From: Hellea sp042093735
GTDB taxonomy: Bacteria; Pseudomonadota; Alphaproteobacteria; Caulobacterales; Maricaulaceae
Length of the DNA stretch: 64,000 nt
NCBI GenBank assembly: GCA_042093735.1
Contig: JBELEM010000004.1
Span: forward strand, 1 to 64,000
Reading direction: 5' to 3'
Shown: in pieces, positions 1 to 8,233 of the stretch
How the letters are laid out: each line of letters starts with the position of its first letter
How positions within the stretch are numbered: position 1 is the first letter of the stretch
Program-made: the position numbers and the translations under genes
Notes under the pieces: generated by a model
Seen by the model: the letters and a program-made list of their open reading frames with translations, nothing else
The model's database searches: none
Told to the model about the DNA's origin: nothing

Positions 1-549
1 AAACAAGGATATGCATTGGCAGAAGCTGCATCTAAACTAGGAGCAAAAGTAACTTTAGTTTCCGGTCCAGTAAACGTTGATGCACCGCCATTAGTAAAGC
101 TCGTGAAAGTAACGACTGCCAAAGAAATGCTTGAAGCATGTCAGTCATCACTCCCAGCAGATATTTTTATATCAGTGGCAGCTGTTTCAGACTGGCGTCC
201 AAAATCTTGTTCTGACAAAAAGTTGAAAAAAGATGGAAATGCCCCTGCTCCTCTGGAATTAGAAAACAACATTGACATACTAAAAACAATATCAAGCTCT
301 AAAAATCGCCCTAAATTTGTTATTGGTTTTGCAGCAGAAACTAACAACATTATTGAAAACGCTACAAAAAAGAAAAGCCGAAAGAATTGTGACTGGATAA
401 TAGCAAATGATGTTTCAGGAAATGTCATGGGTGGCAACAATAATAAAATGATTGTTATCATGGAAAATAAAATTGAAACTTGGCCTGAACTTACAAAACA
501 AGAAAGTGCGGAAAGACTGGTTCGAAAAATAGCTCAAAAAGTAATATGA
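1..549 (+). CDS. coaBC: Phosphopantothenoylcysteine synthetase domain of CoaBC, C-terminal part (5' end outside window)
   Basis: The reading frame is open from base 1, so the gene starts upstream; about 182 codons are visible. The protein would join cysteine to 4'-phosphopantothenate in coenzyme A synthesis (CoaB activity of the bifunctional CoaBC flavoprotein). Seen: ALAEAASKLGAKVTLVSGPV at the start, then AVSDWRPK, KLKKDG and GFAAETNN, all typical CoaB-domain segments that bind CTP and substrate. The CoaC decarboxylase half lies outside, so the bifunctional call is inferred from the usual bacterial arrangement. The stop codon (547-549) overlaps the start of the next gene in an ATGA arrangement, suggesting coupled translation. 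Confidence 0.93.
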   Translation, partial: KQGYALAEAASKLGAKVTLVSGPVNVDAPPLVKLVKVTTAKEMLEACQSSLPADIFISVAAVSDWRPKSCSDKKLKKDGNAPAPLELENNIDILKTISSSKNRPKFVIGFAAETNNIIENATKKKSRKNCDWIIANDVSGNVMGGNNNKMIVIMENKIETWPELTKQESAERLVRKIAQKVI

Positions 550-1025
550 GAATTTTACTTTTTCTTCTCTTAATATCTATATCTTTCCAATCCCATGCAG
601 ATAACATAGCGGATTGCGAGGTTGTGATCATGGAAAAATATAACCCTGAGGATAACAAACAGACAATGGAAGTTGCGAGCTTTCACCCAGCTATAAATTT
701 TATCGAAAGTATTTATAATGAAGATAAGGAAATTATACGCACTATAAATGGTTTTAAGATTAGAGCACTAATGTGCAGGCGCATGAATGTTATTCCCAAA
801 AAAATAGACTACCCTATTCTCAAATCAGGAATACCGCTTATATTATCTCAAAATTTTGATAGCTCTACCTCAGGAATTACAAAGATTTACTACAAAAATA
901 GAAAATTTAATTATACTTATAGCGGGCCTAATTTATCAGATAGAGACATAGAAAAAATGAAAATCAATCTTAATTTCTTCAATTCGCAATCATATGATTT
1001 TTCTGAAAAAGAAAAAAATAAATGA
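546..1025 (+). CDS. Hypothetical small exported protein
   Basis: I do not recognise this 159-residue protein. It begins with a clear Sec-type signal peptide (MRILLFLLLISISFQSHA, likely cut after SHA near residue 18), so the mature part of about 140 residues should be periplasmic or surface-exposed. Two cysteines (in DCEV and MCRR) could form a disulfide. The C-terminus is lysine-rich. Its ATG overlaps the coaBC stop by four bases, so it is probably translated together with coaBC. No catalytic motif is visible and no function is assigned. A 99-bp gap separates it from dut. Confidence 0.7.
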   Translation: MRILLFLLLISISFQSHADNIADCEVVIMEKYNPEDNKQTMEVASFHPAINFIESIYNEDKEIIRTINGFKIRALMCRRMNVIPKKIDYPILKSGIPLILSQNFDSSTSGITKIYYKNRKFNYTYSGPNLSDRDIEKMKINLNFFNSQSYDFSEKEKNK

Positions 1026-1124
1026 GAATAAAAACAAATTATCTCATTCAGTTTGTTTTATATGTAATGACATTCAAAACGAATCTACAAATATTAGGCA
1101 TTTAAATAACGTGGAGATATTTCA

Positions 1125-1580
1125 ATGACGCTATCTGTTGAAATTAAAAAACTTGTTCACTTTGGGGATTTAAAACTACCAGAATATGAAACAGTTCTTG
1201 CAGCTGGGGCGGATTTGCGTGCCGCAGTAGAGGAACATGCACCATTAATCCTGCACCCAGGAGCCAGAGCTTTAGTGCCAACAGGGCTCGCGATGGCTTT
1301 ACCTGCAGGCTATGAAGCCCAGATAAGACCAAGGTCTGGCCTTGCTTATAAACACGGAGTAACTTGTTTGAATACACCAGGCACAATAGATGCAGATTAC
1401 AGAGGCGAAGTTAAGGTACTCTTAATCAATCACGGTGATATTCCGTTTAAAATTTCAAGAGGCGAACGAATAGCTCAAATGGTTATTGCCCCAATAACAC
1501 AACCTGAGTTCATATCTGTTAATGAACTTACTGATACAGCAAGGGGCGAAGGTGGTTTTGGCTCGACTGGAACCCAATAA
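1125..1580 (+). CDS. dut: Deoxyuridine 5'-triphosphate nucleotidohydrolase (dUTPase)
   Basis: Hydrolyses dUTP to dUMP and pyrophosphate, keeping uracil out of DNA and supplying dUMP for dTMP synthesis; acts as a cytosolic homotrimer. All five dUTPase motifs are present in order in 151 residues: GADLRA (about 28-33), RPRSGLA (about 68-74), the GTIDADYRGEV segment with the catalytic Asp, RGERIAQMVI, and the glycine-rich C-terminal RGEGGFGSTG arm that closes over the active site. The length is normal for bacteria. A GGAG element about 10 nt upstream supports this ATG. The coaBC-dut neighbourhood is a common bacterial arrangement. Confidence 0.97.
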   Translation: MTLSVEIKKLVHFGDLKLPEYETVLAAGADLRAAVEEHAPLILHPGARALVPTGLAMALPAGYEAQIRPRSGLAYKHGVTCLNTPGTIDADYRGEVKVLLINHGDIPFKISRGERIAQMVIAPITQPEFISVNELTDTARGEGGFGSTGTQ

Positions 1581-1609
1581 GTAAAAACGATAGAGAGAAA
1601 AAACTCTTA

Positions 1610-2359
1610 ATGGATGATGGTTACATTGAACGCTATTCTCGCCAACTAATTCTTAAAGAGATTGGGGGCCCAGGACAAAATTTATTATCAAAAGCACGAA
1701 TAGCCATAATAGGGGCAGGCGGACTAGGCGGACCTGCTAGCATGTATCTAGCAGCCGCAGGCGTGGGCAGTATAACTATCATAGATAGTGATTGCGTTGA
1801 AACCTCCAATTTACAAAGGCAAATACAGTTTTCAACTTCTACAGTAGGTAAAGAAAAATCTGGATCTCTTTCGGAAAGACTGGTCGCTATCAACCCAAGC
1901 CTCGATTGCAAGGTCTTTAATGAAAGAATTAACAAGGAAAATGCGAAAAATATTTTATCTGACCATGATATACTAATAGATTGTGTCGATAACTTTGAAA
2001 CCAGGTTTATAGTTAATGACTTGGCCTTGGATTTAAAAATACCTTTAGTGTCAGGCGCAATAAGTAAGTTTGATGGTCAAGTGAGTACTTTTTTAAATAC
2101 AAAGGATAGCCCTTGCTATAGATGTTTTGTACCAGAAATACCACCCGACGCAGAAACTTGTAGTCAATTAGGTGTGATTGGAGCGACAGCAGGCATAATA
2201 GGCTCCATGATGGCATTAGAAGCCATAAAAATAATCACACAGGCTGGAAATACACTAAACGGAAAAATATTAATTTTTAAAGGATTAGAAATGATATCAA
2301 AAACTATAAAGCTGCCAAAAGATTTAAATTGCGTCGCTTGCTCGAAAAAATATAAATGA
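1610..2359 (+). CDS. E1-like sulfur-carrier adenylyltransferase (MoeB/ThiF/HesA family)
   Basis: Adenylates the C-terminal Gly-Gly of a ubiquitin-like sulfur carrier (MoaD or ThiS) for molybdopterin or thiazole synthesis. Seen: the nucleotide-binding segment IIGAGGLGGPASMYLAAAG (about 33-51), the Asp-containing DSDCVETSNLQRQ, DCVDNFETR, a CYRC zinc pair (about 164-167), a conserved cysteine in ETCSQLGVIGATAG, and a second C-terminal zinc pair CVAC. At 249 residues it matches MoeB or ThiF and lacks the C-terminal rhodanese domain of MoeZ-type proteins. No moa or thi genes are nearby, so MoeB cannot be separated from ThiF. It follows dut by 29 bp and is likely co-transcribed. Confidence 0.88.
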   Translation: MDDGYIERYSRQLILKEIGGPGQNLLSKARIAIIGAGGLGGPASMYLAAAGVGSITIIDSDCVETSNLQRQIQFSTSTVGKEKSGSLSERLVAINPSLDCKVFNERINKENAKNILSDHDILIDCVDNFETRFIVNDLALDLKIPLVSGAISKFDGQVSTFLNTKDSPCYRCFVPEIPPDAETCSQLGVIGATAGIIGSMMALEAIKIITQAGNTLNGKILIFKGLEMISKTIKLPKDLNCVACSKKYK

Positions 2360-2373
2360 ACGACAAAAACCTT

Positions 2374-3012
2374 CTAATCAATAAAGGTGATCATAGTCTC
2401 ACGCGACTTTCTAACTTTAGGCATATTTAGCAACCAATCGCCTTCTTCATCACGGTAACCAAGAGGCAAAAGCACAACAGAACGAAGCCCCCGCTCCTTC
2501 AACCCTAAAATTTCATCTACCGCAGCAGGGGAAAACCCTTCCATTGGTGTGCAGTCTACTTCTTGCTCAGCAGCTGCAACCATAGCAATTCCGAGTGCAA
2601 TATAGGCTTGTCGAGCTGCATGAGCGTAATTTACCTCGGCGTCACGAGGAATATAATTGGACTTTAAGTTTCCATAATATTGTCCAATCAAAGGTAAGTC
2701 TCCTCGAAGTTTAACATTCAAGTCAGCTACTTCATCAATTCGTGCTTCTGTGTAATTATCCCAAGCGGCAAAAACCAAAAGATGAGACCCATCAATAATA
2801 GGTGTCTGATTACTTGCCGCTTTGCAAATCTCTTCCCGTATATTTTTATTTGTGACAACAATTAATTCAAAAGGCTGGGTTCCGCTTGATGTAGGTGACA
2901 TCCTTATTGCTTCAATAATGGCTTCAATTTTTTCCTGAGCTACAGTCCTCGTAGGATCCATTTTTTTTGTTGCATATCGCCAATTGAGTTGCTCATTTAA
3001 AGTTTTGCGCAT
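2374..3012 (-). CDS. Nitroreductase-family NAD(P)H oxidoreductase (NfsB-like)
   Basis: A 212-residue FMN enzyme of the nitroreductase superfamily. Members reduce nitroaromatics, quinones or flavins with NAD(P)H as cytosolic homodimers; the substrate here is unknown. Seen: RYATKKMDPTR at the N-terminus, the FMN phosphate and ribityl region MSPTSSGTQPFELIVVTN (about 38-55), and the later ALGIAMVAAAEQEVDCTPMEGF and LLPLGYRDEEGDW segments typical of NfsB/NfnB-like proteins. It stands alone on the minus strand, convergent with the MoeB-like gene and divergent from the peptidase gene. Confidence 0.85.
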   Translation of the reverse strand: MRKTLNEQLNWRYATKKMDPTRTVAQEKIEAIIEAIRMSPTSSGTQPFELIVVTNKNIREEICKAASNQTPIIDGSHLLVFAAWDNYTEARIDEVADLNVKLRGDLPLIGQYYGNLKSNYIPRDAEVNYAHAARQAYIALGIAMVAAAEQEVDCTPMEGFSPAAVDEILGLKERGLRSVVLLPLGYRDEEGDWLLNMPKVRKSRETMITFID

Positions 3013-3092
3013 TGTGTGTTTCCTATTATTATTATAATGCTATGAATTTAAAATTGTGTATACACAAAAGTAATTCAGTGAAAGACATATTA

Positions 3093-5291
3093 ATGCTTAA
3101 GCCATCCTTTCAACATATATTACTTACCAACGCACTTTTGGCTTTAACTTCGATGCCCGCAGCTTACGCCGTTGAGGGCATGTTTACTCCAGACCAATTA
3201 CCAGAAATTGCGATGGACCTCCGTGCCAAAGGCCTCAAAATGGAGCCCAGTCAAATTTCTGATCTGGTAGGATTTCCAATGGGTGCGGTTGTTTCACTCG
3301 GTGGATGCACAGCATCATTTGTCTCGCCGCAAGGCCTCGTCGTGACAAACCATCACTGCGCCTATGGCTCGATTCAGTATAATTCAACAAAAGAAAAAAA
3401 TTACTTAGAGAAAGGTTTTCTAGCAGAAAACCTTGAGGCCGAACTCCCCGCAGCACCCGGATCACGTATTTATGTCACAGTAAAGCTAACAGATGTAACA
3501 GACTTGATAACAGGCGGTTTACCATCAAACATGTCTGGCGAACCTCGCTTTAGCGCTATTGATAGCAACCGAAAAAGTGTCGTCGCAGAATGCGAAGAAG
3601 ATGAAGGCCACCGTTGCCGGGTTGCATCGTTTTATGGCGGGCTCCAATATAAGCTGGTTAAACAATTAGAAATCAAAGATGTTCGCCTGACATATGCACC
3701 CGCTGGACCCATCGGAAAATATGGTGGTGACATCGATAATTGGCAATGGCCGCGTCATACGGGCGATTTCGCTTTTTATCGCGCCTATGTTTCACCTGAA
3801 GGAAAATCTTCTGATTACAACAAACAAAACGTGCCGTACCAGCCACAATACAATTTGAAAGTTTCCTCTGAAGGGCTAGATGATGGTGACTTTGTTATGG
3901 TTGCAGGATACCCAGGAAATACGTCCCGCTACACGCGCTTGGCGCAAGTCAAAAATACATTCGAGTGGCAATATTCAACGTGGCAAAGCCTGCTAGACGA
4001 TTGGATTCAAGCCATTAAAGGTTCGTCTAAGCCAGGTAGTGATGCTCGTATTAAATATGAGTCACGCTTGGCGAGTCTTAACAATCTCAACAAAAATCTT
4101 GGTGGTCAGATAGAAGGCGCAAGACGCGTTGACCTCATCGAGCGGCGTGCAACCCGCGAAGAAGGTCTCAATAATTGGATCGCGGCCAAAGCCCCTAATA
4201 AGGGATATGCCGAGGCAATTGAGAAACTCGATGCGTTGAGTACAGAAACTGCCACAGCCACACGGTCAAATTATTGGTATAACAATGCCACACGTCCGCA
4301 GCTTCTCGGTATTGCTCAGCGCCTTTACCGTCTTTCACATGAACGTATGAAACCAAATTCTGAGCGTGAAAGTGGCTATCAGGAACGGAATATGGACCGC
4401 ATGAAACAAAGCATGACTGCCATGGGCCGCCGCTATGAGACAGCTGTAGACAAAGCGGAGTGGATGGTCTTTCTCAAGGGTTATATGACCCAGCCTGCAA
4501 GCGAACGTGTGAGCGCCTTAGATGGCGCCTTAGGCCTACACGATAGTATAAGCGTTGACGCACTATCAGCCAAATTGGACAATTATTACGCGGCAACACA
4601 ACTGGATAAACTCGATAAACGTCTTAGTTTGATGGAAGCGACACCAGAAGAATTGGAAGCTAATTCCGATCCTTTCATGCGCCTCGCAGTCGCACTTTAC
4701 GACCATGAACTTGCCATGGAAGCGGCCAGCAAAGACCGCGCGGGTCATCGTGCGGCTCTCCAGCCAAAATATATGGAGGCCATTATGGCTTGGCAAAAAG
4801 ATCAGGGCCTAACAGCCTATCCTGATGCCAATTCAACTTTGCGCGTAACATATGGCAATGTTTTGGGGGGCTCACCTAGGGACGGGATGCGCTATGATCC
4901 CTTCACTACCCTTGAAGGCATTACGGAAAAGGATACGGGAGAAAATCCGTTTAATTCACCTCAATCCCAAATCGACCTGATTATGGCCAAAAATTATGGT
5001 CGTTATGAGCTGGAGTCAATTAAATCCGTTCCCGTGAACTTTTTAACAGATCTTGACTCAACAGGCGGAAACTCAGGCTCTGCAACCCTGAATGCACGGG
5101 GTGAACTTGTCGGTTTGCTCTTTGACGGTACAATTGAAAGCGTTAATTCAGATTGGGACTTCGACCCGCGCACCACTCGCTCTATCCACGTCGATAGCCG
5201 CTACATGCTTTGGGTTATGGAAAAAGTGGACAAAGCCAATAACCTATTGGAGGAAATGAACATCCTCAATTCACGAAATCCTATTAATTAA
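3093..5291 (+). CDS. S46-family dipeptidyl-peptidase (DPP7/DPP11-like), exported
   Basis: Serine exopeptidase of MEROPS family S46, releasing dipeptides from peptide N-termini, expected in the periplasm or outer membrane. From the ATG at 3093 it has 732 residues, normal for the family, and a signal peptide ending in MPAAYA (about residue 26). The chymotrypsin-like triad is visible: His in VVTNHHCAYG (87/88), Asp in GGDIDNWQWPRHTGDF, and Ser in DSTGGNSGSATL near the C-terminus. The frame stays open upstream to a TTG at 3012 overlapping the nitroreductase start, but 3093 gives a proper signal peptide. DPP7 versus DPP11 specificity cannot be decided by eye. Sample 60-base rows count at about 48-52% GC against about 35% in the next gene, suggesting acquisition. 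Confidence 0.93.
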   Translation: MLKPSFQHILLTNALLALTSMPAAYAVEGMFTPDQLPEIAMDLRAKGLKMEPSQISDLVGFPMGAVVSLGGCTASFVSPQGLVVTNHHCAYGSIQYNSTKEKNYLEKGFLAENLEAELPAAPGSRIYVTVKLTDVTDLITGGLPSNMSGEPRFSAIDSNRKSVVAECEEDEGHRCRVASFYGGLQYKLVKQLEIKDVRLTYAPAGPIGKYGGDIDNWQWPRHTGDFAFYRAYVSPEGKSSDYNKQNVPYQPQYNLKVSSEGLDDGDFVMVAGYPGNTSRYTRLAQVKNTFEWQYSTWQSLLDDWIQAIKGSSKPGSDARIKYESRLASLNNLNKNLGGQIEGARRVDLIERRATREEGLNNWIAAKAPNKGYAEAIEKLDALSTETATATRSNYWYNNATRPQLLGIAQRLYRLSHERMKPNSERESGYQERNMDRMKQSMTAMGRRYETAVDKAEWMVFLKGYMTQPASERVSALDGALGLHDSISVDALSAKLDNYYAATQLDKLDKRLSLMEATPEELEANSDPFMRLAVALYDHELAMEAASKDRAGHRAALQPKYMEAIMAWQKDQGLTAYPDANSTLRVTYGNVLGGSPRDGMRYDPFTTLEGITEKDTGENPFNSPQSQIDLIMAKNYGRYELESIKSVPVNFLTDLDSTGGNSGSATLNARGELVGLLFDGTIESVNSDWDFDPRTTRSIHVDSRYMLWVMEKVDKANNLLEEMNILNSRNPIN

Positions 5292-5306
5292 GCGTTGGTA
5301 TCTCTC

Positions 5307-6170
5307 ATGTCGATAACAAAAGACCCTGATTTATTTGCTATTAAACAGGCGAAATCTTTAATGGGTGGCTTCGCAGGCCCAACCATTATTCTGTCTTTTG
5401 TTCTAATGATATTTTTTTCTTTGACCTATATAGGCATGATATCAAAAATTATTTCACTTTGGACAGGGTTTCTTTTAGCATCCTTAATTACATATGGAAT
5501 TTACACAGTAATGCATGATGCTGTACACGGCAGTATAACTGGTAAGCACAAATCTTGGAAATGGCTTAACGACTTACTTGGTTATTTAGCAGGTCAAATA
5601 CTATTTACTTCTTTTAAAGCTCATCAAAAAGAGCATTTAGCCCACCACCAGCATACAAATATCGCGGATCAAGATCCTGATTTATACATTACGTCTGACA
5701 CTCTATGGGGTGTTATTAAAGGATCGTTTTTGGCACTTCCACAGCAATATAAATATTATTTCAAGCATTGCTGGGGCAAAGCCAATAGAAGTGATAAAAC
5801 CATAGTGATTATCGAGCTACTATTAATGTTAAGCTGGAGAGGCGCTCTATTTATTTTTGGTTATTGGAAAGTCGGGTTAATTTCTTTAGCAGCAACACAA
5901 ATGGGTGCTTTTATGCTTGTAATTTTATTTGCTTGGCTTGTACATCGTCCTTACAATAAATCAAAGCGGTATGAGAATACGTCAACATTCGTATTCCCAG
6001 GAATTTCAGACAGCATCATAACCTGGATGTGGTTATTTCAAAATTACCATAGCGTGCATCATCTTTTCCCAAAAGTACCCTTTTACAAATACCGTGAACT
6101 CTATTTAAAAATCGAAAATGTAATGATTGAAAAAAATGCTCCCATTATTCGCATAATGGGTGCAAAATAA
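5307..6170 (+). CDS. Membrane di-iron fatty acid desaturase / carotenoid-modifying family protein
   Basis: Integral-membrane non-heme di-iron oxygenase of the fatty acid desaturase superfamily, 287 residues from the ATG at 5307; an in-frame TTG at 5295 is an alternative start. Three histidine boxes are visible: HDAVH (about 70), the HQKEHLAHHQH cluster followed by DQDPDLY (about 105-125), and HSVHHLFPKVPFYKYREL near residues 250-267. Hydrophobic segments lie between them. The HxxHHLFP...YKY ending resembles CrtR-type beta-carotene hydroxylases and acyl-lipid desaturases, so carotenoid or acyl-chain substrates are both possible. It starts within 16 bases of the peptidase stop yet has the low GC of the rest of the window. 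Confidence 0.82.
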   Translation: MSITKDPDLFAIKQAKSLMGGFAGPTIILSFVLMIFFSLTYIGMISKIISLWTGFLLASLITYGIYTVMHDAVHGSITGKHKSWKWLNDLLGYLAGQILFTSFKAHQKEHLAHHQHTNIADQDPDLYITSDTLWGVIKGSFLALPQQYKYYFKHCWGKANRSDKTIVIIELLLMLSWRGALFIFGYWKVGLISLAATQMGAFMLVILFAWLVHRPYNKSKRYENTSTFVFPGISDSIITWMWLFQNYHSVHHLFPKVPFYKYRELYLKIENVMIEKNAPIIRIMGAK

Positions 6171-6206
6171 TTGAATTCATGATTTTGAATTGATTCAAAG
6201 AAATAA

Positions 6207-6293
6207 TGGTGCGGCCGAGAAGACTCGAACTTCCACGGGTTTTACCCCACAGCGACCTCAACGCTGCGCGTCTACCAATTCCGCCACGGCCGC
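6207..6293 (-). tRNA. tRNA-Leu (anticodon GAG)
   Basis: The reverse complement folds as a class II tRNA: acceptor GCGGCCG (6287-6293) pairs with CGGCCGC (6211-6217); the anticodon stem CAGCG/CGCTG encloses the loop TTGAGGT, giving anticodon GAG for leucine CUY codons; a variable arm TGGGGTAAAACCCG and the T-loop GTTCGAGTC follow. The terminal CCA is encoded (6207-6209). A long variable arm and a G-rich D-loop with TGGTAGACGC fit tRNA-Leu. It lies between the desaturase gene and lipB, on the opposite strand to both. Confidence 0.97.
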
Positions 6294-6308
6294 ACGTTAA
6301 GAACAGGG

Positions 6309-6336
6309 GCTATAGCAGGATATAAAAATTTGTGAA
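6309..6336 (-). promoter_or_regulatory. Possible sigma-70-type promoter for tRNA-Leu
   Basis: On the minus strand TTCACA (6331-6336) and TATAGC (6309-6314) are separated by 16 bases and sit about 15 nt before the mature tRNA 5' end. Matches to TTGACA and TATAAT are partial, and AT-rich sequence gives many such hits, so this is tentative. Confidence 0.3.
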
Positions 6337-6395
6337 GAAAGAATTTAGGTTTTAGAGTTCTTGATTTTTATTTATTTTATGGTCAGTTATCGAAC

Positions 6396-7082
6396 ATGGA
6401 AAATAATAATTTGAAAAATGTAAATGATACTATCGAGTGGAAAAAAAGTCATAATATAATACCCTATGAAGATGCAGTTGTTTATATGGAAAATCGGGCA
6501 AAGCTTATTGCTACCCACACAGAAACAGAAAAAGTTTGGCTTTTGGAACACCCTTCGCTTTATTCAGCAGGCACAAGTGCCAATAAGACAGATCTAATTG
6601 ATCCTAATAAGTTTCCGGTATTTCACAGCGGTCGCGGGGGCCAATACACATATCATGGACCAGGTCAAAGAGTTGCATATGTAATGCTAGACTTGCGTAA
6701 ACGAGAAAGAGACGTTTCAGCTTTTGTTCGTAACTTAGAGCAATGGATAATAAACACTCTTCTGGTGTTTGATATTACTGCAGAAAGGCGAAGCGGGCGC
6801 GTGGGAGTATGGGTTATACAAGAAAATGGAAAAGAAGAAAAAATAGCAGCAATTGGTGTCAGAATAAAGAAATGGATTAGCTTTCACGGTATTAGTATAA
6901 ACCTTAATCCAGATCTATCTCATTTTGAAGGAATTGTACCTTGTGGCATCCAAGACTTTGGAGTTACCAGCTTACACAGGCTTGGAAAGAAAATAGCCAT
7001 GGACGAATTAGACGAGGCATTAAAATCCAATTTTGAAATAATTTTTGGTCCCACTGCCCCATCTAAAAACTTAAATAATTAA
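6396..7082 (+). CDS. lipB: Octanoyltransferase (lipoate biosynthesis)
   Basis: Transfers octanoate from octanoyl-ACP to lipoyl domains, the first step of endogenous lipoate synthesis; its targets would include the lipoyl domains of PdhB and PdhC encoded at 60-63 kb. The 228-residue protein has the RGGQYTYHGPGQ signature (about 80-91), an invariant Lys in KIAAIGVR (149) and the catalytic Cys in GIVPCGIQDFGVTSL (183), matching the Lys/Cys dyad of known LipB proteins. lipA is not in the window. The stop overlaps the stop of the convergent DUF805 gene by four bases. Confidence 0.96.
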   Translation: MENNNLKNVNDTIEWKKSHNIIPYEDAVVYMENRAKLIATHTETEKVWLLEHPSLYSAGTSANKTDLIDPNKFPVFHSGRGGQYTYHGPGQRVAYVMLDLRKRERDVSAFVRNLEQWIINTLLVFDITAERRSGRVGVWVIQENGKEEKIAAIGVRIKKWISFHGISINLNPDLSHFEGIVPCGIQDFGVTSLHRLGKKIAMDELDEALKSNFEIIFGPTAPSKNLNN

Positions 7083-7567
7083 GCTACAGGCCCATATTGG
7101 TTTTCATGGTCATCATTGCTTATTAGGTATTGATTAAACCCTAAAGCAACAACAGCGCTTAAAGCTGTATTAGCTAAAAGAATCATCATTTCTTTACCAG
7201 CCACCATTTCTTCTGCCATTTTTTCTGTGTCTGCCTGCGATGCACCCGTGGATGAGGCTTCAATAATAGCCATAAAACCATCACCAAGCATTGTCATCAT
7301 CAGAATTATAGTAGCCAATAAATATACTATAATAGGCAATAAACTTGACCAACCAGATTTTCCGCCATCATGATAACGTTTAATCCAAATTACTATCCAA
7401 GGGTATAGGAGTGCAATAGAAACTATTCCTGCCAAAGCACCAAGGCTATCCATTCCTAATAATTCTGGAATACTAAAAATAACACCTATAACAATAAGCG
7501 TTAAAGCTGACTTTTTGAAATCATTAGGATTCATTCTGCCTGCTGGTGATAGATAAGTATTTAACAT
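7079..7567 (-). CDS. DUF805 family membrane protein (copy 1)
   Basis: A 162-residue inner-membrane protein of unknown function. The start LSPAGRMNPNDF is the DUF805 N-terminal signature, followed by about four hydrophobic segments and the family motif IKRYHDGGKSGW (about 63-74) on a cytoplasmic loop. A polar insert rich in Glu and Ala (EASSTGASQADTEKMAEEM) lies before the last helix. It shares architecture with the next gene, with 85 bp between them, indicating a tandem duplication. No function is known for the family. Confidence 0.85.
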   Translation of the reverse strand: MLNTYLSPAGRMNPNDFKKSALTLIVIGVIFSIPELLGMDSLGALAGIVSIALLYPWIVIWIKRYHDGGKSGWSSLLPIIVYLLATIILMMTMLGDGFMAIIEASSTGASQADTEKMAEEMVAGKEMMILLANTALSAVVALGFNQYLISNDDHENQYGPVA

Positions 7568-7652
7568 TATTAACTCCCTTTTACGATTGTGATTATAGTA
7601 AAAGTTTTAAATCGAAAACAAGAAGTTTTTTTAAATATACGAAATCACTTAA

Positions 7653-8165
7653 TTATTTTGGCTTGCCATAAGAATTAATATTTGAGTCAGATTTTGATAT
7701 GCCACACCAAAGCGTAAAAATGAATATGATAGAAGCCATAACATTATAAACAGTTGCATTGCCCTCTGACAGATTTTTTTGATATGCGTTTTTTATTCTT
7801 TCAATCTCTTCAGGGTTTATGTCTTCTTTTCTATCATATTGAGAAAATTCACTAAAGTATTCAGTACCTCCAAATGCCAACATCACAACAATAGCAACAA
7901 AAATCAATAGAACTATCATACCTGTAAGAGGCCAAAAACTTCTTCCCATATCATGCAAACGCTTTCCATAAACACAGTAAGTCATGTGAAGAACCAAAAA
8001 TGGAAAAGGAATAGAAATAAGAAAAGCAAGCTGACTATTTCCTAATCTTTGCAAAGCGAAGTTAAAAAGCGAAGAAAGCAAGGTTAATATAATTAAACCT
8101 ACCCAAAAATCTTTTCGGCCCATTCGGCCTGAAGGTGATAATAACATTTTTCTTGGTGTAATCAT
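7653..8165 (-). CDS. DUF805 family membrane protein (copy 2)
   Basis: A 170-residue paralogue of the adjacent DUF805 protein. It begins MLLSPSGRMGRKDFW, the typical family start, has about four transmembrane segments, and carries YGKRLHDMGRSFWPL, equivalent to the KRYHDGGKSGW motif of its neighbour. A charged loop (residues about 118-140, with EEIERIKNAYQKN) precedes the final helix. Residue identity between the two copies looks modest outside the motifs, so the duplication is probably old. Function unknown. Confidence 0.85.
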   Translation of the reverse strand: MITPRKMLLSPSGRMGRKDFWVGLIILTLLSSLFNFALQRLGNSQLAFLISIPFPFLVLHMTYCVYGKRLHDMGRSFWPLTGMIVLLIFVAIVVMLAFGGTEYFSEFSQYDRKEDINPEEIERIKNAYQKNLSEGNATVYNVMASIIFIFTLWCGISKSDSNINSYGKPK

Positions 8166-8233
8166 AAGACGACCTAACCCTTAAGTAAACTTGGAACAAT
8201 AGTCACAAAGGCCGCACCTTATATTTTATGAAC

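Noticed and set aside
3012..3092. Upstream extension of the S46 peptidase to a TTG at 3012
   Set aside because: It overlaps the divergent nitroreductase start and would bury the signal peptide; the ATG at 3093 gives a normal exported precursor.
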